Shown here: piece after piece, positions 22,085-24,394 of the stretch
Layout: every line of letters begins with the position of its first letter
Position numbering within the stretch: the stretch's first letter is position 1
From: a virus
Virus record (IMG/VR): IMGVR_UViG_3300025131_008852
Location: 1-24,394 of that record
Direction: 5' to 3' (one strand)
Length of the DNA stretch: 24,394 nt
Program-made: the position numbers and the translations under genes
The notes under the pieces: model-generated
What the model saw: only the letters and a program-made list of their open reading frames with translations
Databases searched by the model: none
What the model was told of the DNA's origin: nothing

Positions 22085-24133
22085 ATGGCTCGAATTATTA
22101 GTAACGTATCAGGTTATCTTGACCGTAGAGGTCAGCACGACATAACAAAAATCAAGAGTGCACCTCGTGAAGATGTTATGACCAAAATTGGAAAAGCCCT
22201 GAGCATGGCAGACAAGGTTGTTTCTTCACCTGCATTGATTGGTGTGGCAGGTCTTATCAAAGGTGGTGTTGAAGCTGCTGGTAAACACAATGATGACCTG
22301 ATGAAGCAGGCTGCTGCTGCAAGGTTGAAAGCTAATCAAGCTTCCCAGGCACCACAAGGTCCATCGCCAATTCAGGATGGCCCAACACCTGGTGTTCCGG
22401 ATGTTCCTGCCCCGCCAACAGTTGCGCCCGGTGTTGTGTCTTCACCTGCTGCACCTGCTGGGGCACCAACAGCACCTCTGGATATGCAACCTGTCATGGG
22501 CGCTGATGAAAGGCGTGCACAGAAAGAGGCAGCAATCTTCGAGAAACAAGATGCCGCTGATAAGGCAAAAGTCAAGCAGAAAATGGATAAGCTGAAAGAT
22601 TCCATTACAAAGAAAGGTGTGACTGCACAGTTTGCTGAGCTTCTTCGTAGACCACGAAAAGAGGCTGTTGAATACCTGAATCGCTACATAAATGCAGGTA
22701 ACCCAGAGACAGTCAAAGAAGCACAATTCTTGATGAATTCATTGCAACAGTATCAGCATCTGGTAGGTGAGGAACCGGCCACACCTGCTGGCAAGACCGA
22801 CAAAATCCTTGGTGAAGAGTTTGATAATGCTCTTTTGGTAAAACAAGGATTGGTTGACACCGGTTCGCGTGCTCCTCGTGAAATTGGTGAAGTTCGTGAG
22901 CAAATGGCACGTCGAACCGGTATTGGCGGCGACCTTCTATCGCAAGGTGAGGTTGTTCAGCCCGCTGGACCTACACTTGAACAGCAACGATACGCTGGTG
23001 AGGTTTATCAAAGAGCACAAATGATGAAAGATGCTCAGGCACCGATAGCACCAGCACTGACACCAGTCTTGGCTGGAGACCCGGAAATTCCTGATGTACC
23101 TGTTACTACGGCCTCAATCGGTCCGGAACAAGCAGCAACGTCTGGGGTGGCCCCGGCAGCAGCACCCGCACAAGTTCTTGGTGCACCACCTGCGCAGGCT
23201 GCATCACAGTTCGATTTGAACACACCTGAAGGTATTTATGCGGCCGCGCGACTGGCAAAATCACCTCAGCAACAGGCACTCATCCTTCAGGCAGCATCCC
23301 ATGTTCTTCGACCTGAGCGAAGACGACCAACCACAATCTTTGAGGCGTTTGGAATGGGTGGTCCGACACAACCGTCCGCTTCCCAGATGGCAACTGTTCA
23401 GCGACTCTTCCCGAAGATTGCAACCCAGTCCGAGAAGGACATGGCACGAGCAGAGCTATATCGTGCACAGGCTGAGAAGGCAAGGGCAAATGCCAAACTG
23501 TATGGTCAGAAGACACTAACAGAATCCGGTCTTCGTGGTTCAAAAAATGACCTGTTGATTGCCAAAGCATATAAAGCACGTGTTACAGCAAACGCTGCAT
23601 GGAAACGTGCGCTGGATGCACTGAAAATTGCTGGTAAGAGAAGGGGACGCGGAGGTCCTTCAGCAGCCGGCAAGGCACTTAAGGCAGCAGCTAGGGGTGC
23701 AACAGCTGCAAACAACAAGTTGCGAGCCAACGCTGAGCGCAGACATCAAGAACTAAAATCTGAAGAGCGCCAGCTGGCCAAGGTCAAACATCCTGGCCTT
23801 GCCCCAACTCCGCCGACAGTTACGTCTCGAAGGAGAATGGCTGCTTACAACAAAGAAAAACGCAAGTGGGAAGCTGCAAATAGTTCGTACACAGCTGCAC
23901 AAAACCGACTAAGGGCAATTCCTAAAGAGAAACAATCACTGGATGAAGTTGTTCAAGAAACGCTAGACAATAATGCTACAATTTTGGAAGACACAAAGAA
24001 GGGTGTTGAGGCTGTTAAGAAATCACTCAGACGCGGTAGTACCACGAAAGGTAAGAAGCGACCATCAAAAAAGAAGAAGAAGAAGGGCAAGCCCAAGGGC
24101 AAGCCGACAGCTGAAGACTTTTTACCAGACTAA
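22085..24133 (+). CDS. Large Ala/Pro/Lys-rich probable internal virion protein (682 aa)
   Basis: GGGG upstream and the upstream gene's stop at 22074 place the start at 22085; a longer in-frame opening back to 21686 merely overlaps the previous gene. Residues 1-85 are helical with a hydrophobic patch (VVSSPALIGVAGLIKGGVEA). Two Pro/Ala linkers (about 86-137 and 340-385) separate helical domains. The C-terminal third is strongly basic and helical and ends in Lys/Gly/Pro repeats (KKGKPKGKPTAEDFLPD). The architecture suits a DNA-associated internal protein ejected with the genome. Function is inferred. Confidence 0.83.
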   Translation: MARIISNVSGYLDRRGQHDITKIKSAPREDVMTKIGKALSMADKVVSSPALIGVAGLIKGGVEAAGKHNDDLMKQAAAARLKANQASQAPQGPSPIQDGPTPGVPDVPAPPTVAPGVVSSPAAPAGAPTAPLDMQPVMGADERRAQKEAAIFEKQDAADKAKVKQKMDKLKDSITKKGVTAQFAELLRRPRKEAVEYLNRYINAGNPETVKEAQFLMNSLQQYQHLVGEEPATPAGKTDKILGEEFDNALLVKQGLVDTGSRAPREIGEVREQMARRTGIGGDLLSQGEVVQPAGPTLEQQRYAGEVYQRAQMMKDAQAPIAPALTPVLAGDPEIPDVPVTTASIGPEQAATSGVAPAAAPAQVLGAPPAQAASQFDLNTPEGIYAAARLAKSPQQQALILQAASHVLRPERRRPTTIFEAFGMGGPTQPSASQMATVQRLFPKIATQSEKDMARAELYRAQAEKARANAKLYGQKTLTESGLRGSKNDLLIAKAYKARVTANAAWKRALDALKIAGKRRGRGGPSAAGKALKAAARGATAANNKLRANAERRHQELKSEERQLAKVKHPGLAPTPPTVTSRRRMAAYNKEKRKWEAANSSYTAAQNRLRAIPKEKQSLDEVVQETLDNNATILEDTKKGVEAVKKSLRRGSTTKGKKRPSKKKKKKGKPKGKPTAEDFLPD

Positions 24134-24142
24134 GGAATTCAA

Positions 24143-24394
24143 ATGCCAACAGTTAGAGAAAGAATAAACGCTGCTCGCAAAGCCGGTGTGTCTGGTGAAA
24201 AAATCAAGGCACGCATGTTCGAACTTGGTCTTCGTAAGGAAGATGTTGACCTTGATTATGAGATAGCAAAGAAGATTGGTGCAAATCGTAATCTTGGTAT
24301 TGACCCGGTTCCTGTTGCCAAACCCCAAACCATTGGTGAGATGATGCGGGCGCAAGGGATTGCAACTGACATAGGTCCTAGTGGTTTGGGAACT
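24143..24394 (+). CDS. Partial gene, 3' end outside the window (84 aa seen)
   Basis: The ATG at 24143 follows the previous stop by nine bases; the upstream signal is weak (AAGGAATT). MPTVRERINAARKAGVSGEK and KIKARMFELGLRKEDVDLDY suggest two short helices, then a Gly/Pro linker (IDPVPVAKPQTIGEMMRAQG). The frame is open to the window edge. It is probably another large late protein, but no family can be named from this part. Confidence 0.75.
   Translation, partial: MPTVRERINAARKAGVSGEKIKARMFELGLRKEDVDLDYEIAKKIGANRNLGIDPVPVAKPQTIGEMMRAQGIATDIGPSGLGT

Overview
The window is a piece of a tailed bacteriophage genome, most likely a short-tailed (podovirus-type) virus. The evidence is a terminase large subunit with clear ATPase and nuclease motifs, followed by a scaffold-like protein, an HK97-type major capsid protein, a portal, a head-tail adaptor, a large nozzle-like tail protein and several beta-rich tail proteins. 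There is no tape-measure or sheath gene and no sign of a host chromosome. The host cannot be named from the sequence. No tRNA, CRISPR array, integrase or insertion sequence was seen.

Layout. (1) 1-945: a gene-poor left end with short repeats and hairpins, a 57-codon minus-strand gene (399-572) and a 70-residue protein that is almost only a sigma-70 region 4.2-like helix-turn-helix (677-889). (2) 946-3297: two plus-strand paralogues of unknown function sharing an N-terminal domain, each followed by the same ~18-nt sequence. (3) 3306-5857: a minus-strand block. Six genes overlap by 1-4 nt each (5568 down to 3306) and encode small proteins, two Cys/His zinc-binding candidates and a GIY-YIG nuclease; upstream lies a separate small HTH gene (5615-5857). 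(4) 5858-6403: a 546-bp divergent control region with one decayed zinc-knuckle reading frame. (5) 6404-24394: plus-strand late genes: holin-like protein, small proteins, terminase, scaffold, capsid, portal, adaptor, tail proteins, then long Ala/Pro/Lys-rich proteins that may be internal virion proteins. The last gene runs off the window.

Regulation is the most striking part. Two promoter families can be read. The first has a -35-like hexamer, a constant 16-nt spacer and N-ATACTTAT; it occurs four times. Two of those copies form mirror-image, outward-facing modules sharing an exact 20-bp block on either side of the HTH gene. The second is CCAGTATCTAAA-like. Its six CCAGTAT copies are all on the plus strand and all between genes, two directly after terminator-type hairpins, with two weaker relatives; together they precede the late cistrons. 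The solo sigma region-4-like protein is a reasonable candidate to act at one of these families. A predicted ~77-nt RNA (6624-6700) carries a CCUCC loop complementary to the ribosome-binding site of the first gene of the minus-strand operon. The terminase and scaffold genes share a duplicated two-hairpin leader.

A plausible reading is that the minus-strand operon and small regulators are early genes, and that the plus-strand late block is switched on through the CCAGTAT sites with extra control at the RNA level. Structural gene calls are firm to moderate; functions in regions 1-3 and after 21379 are largely unknown.
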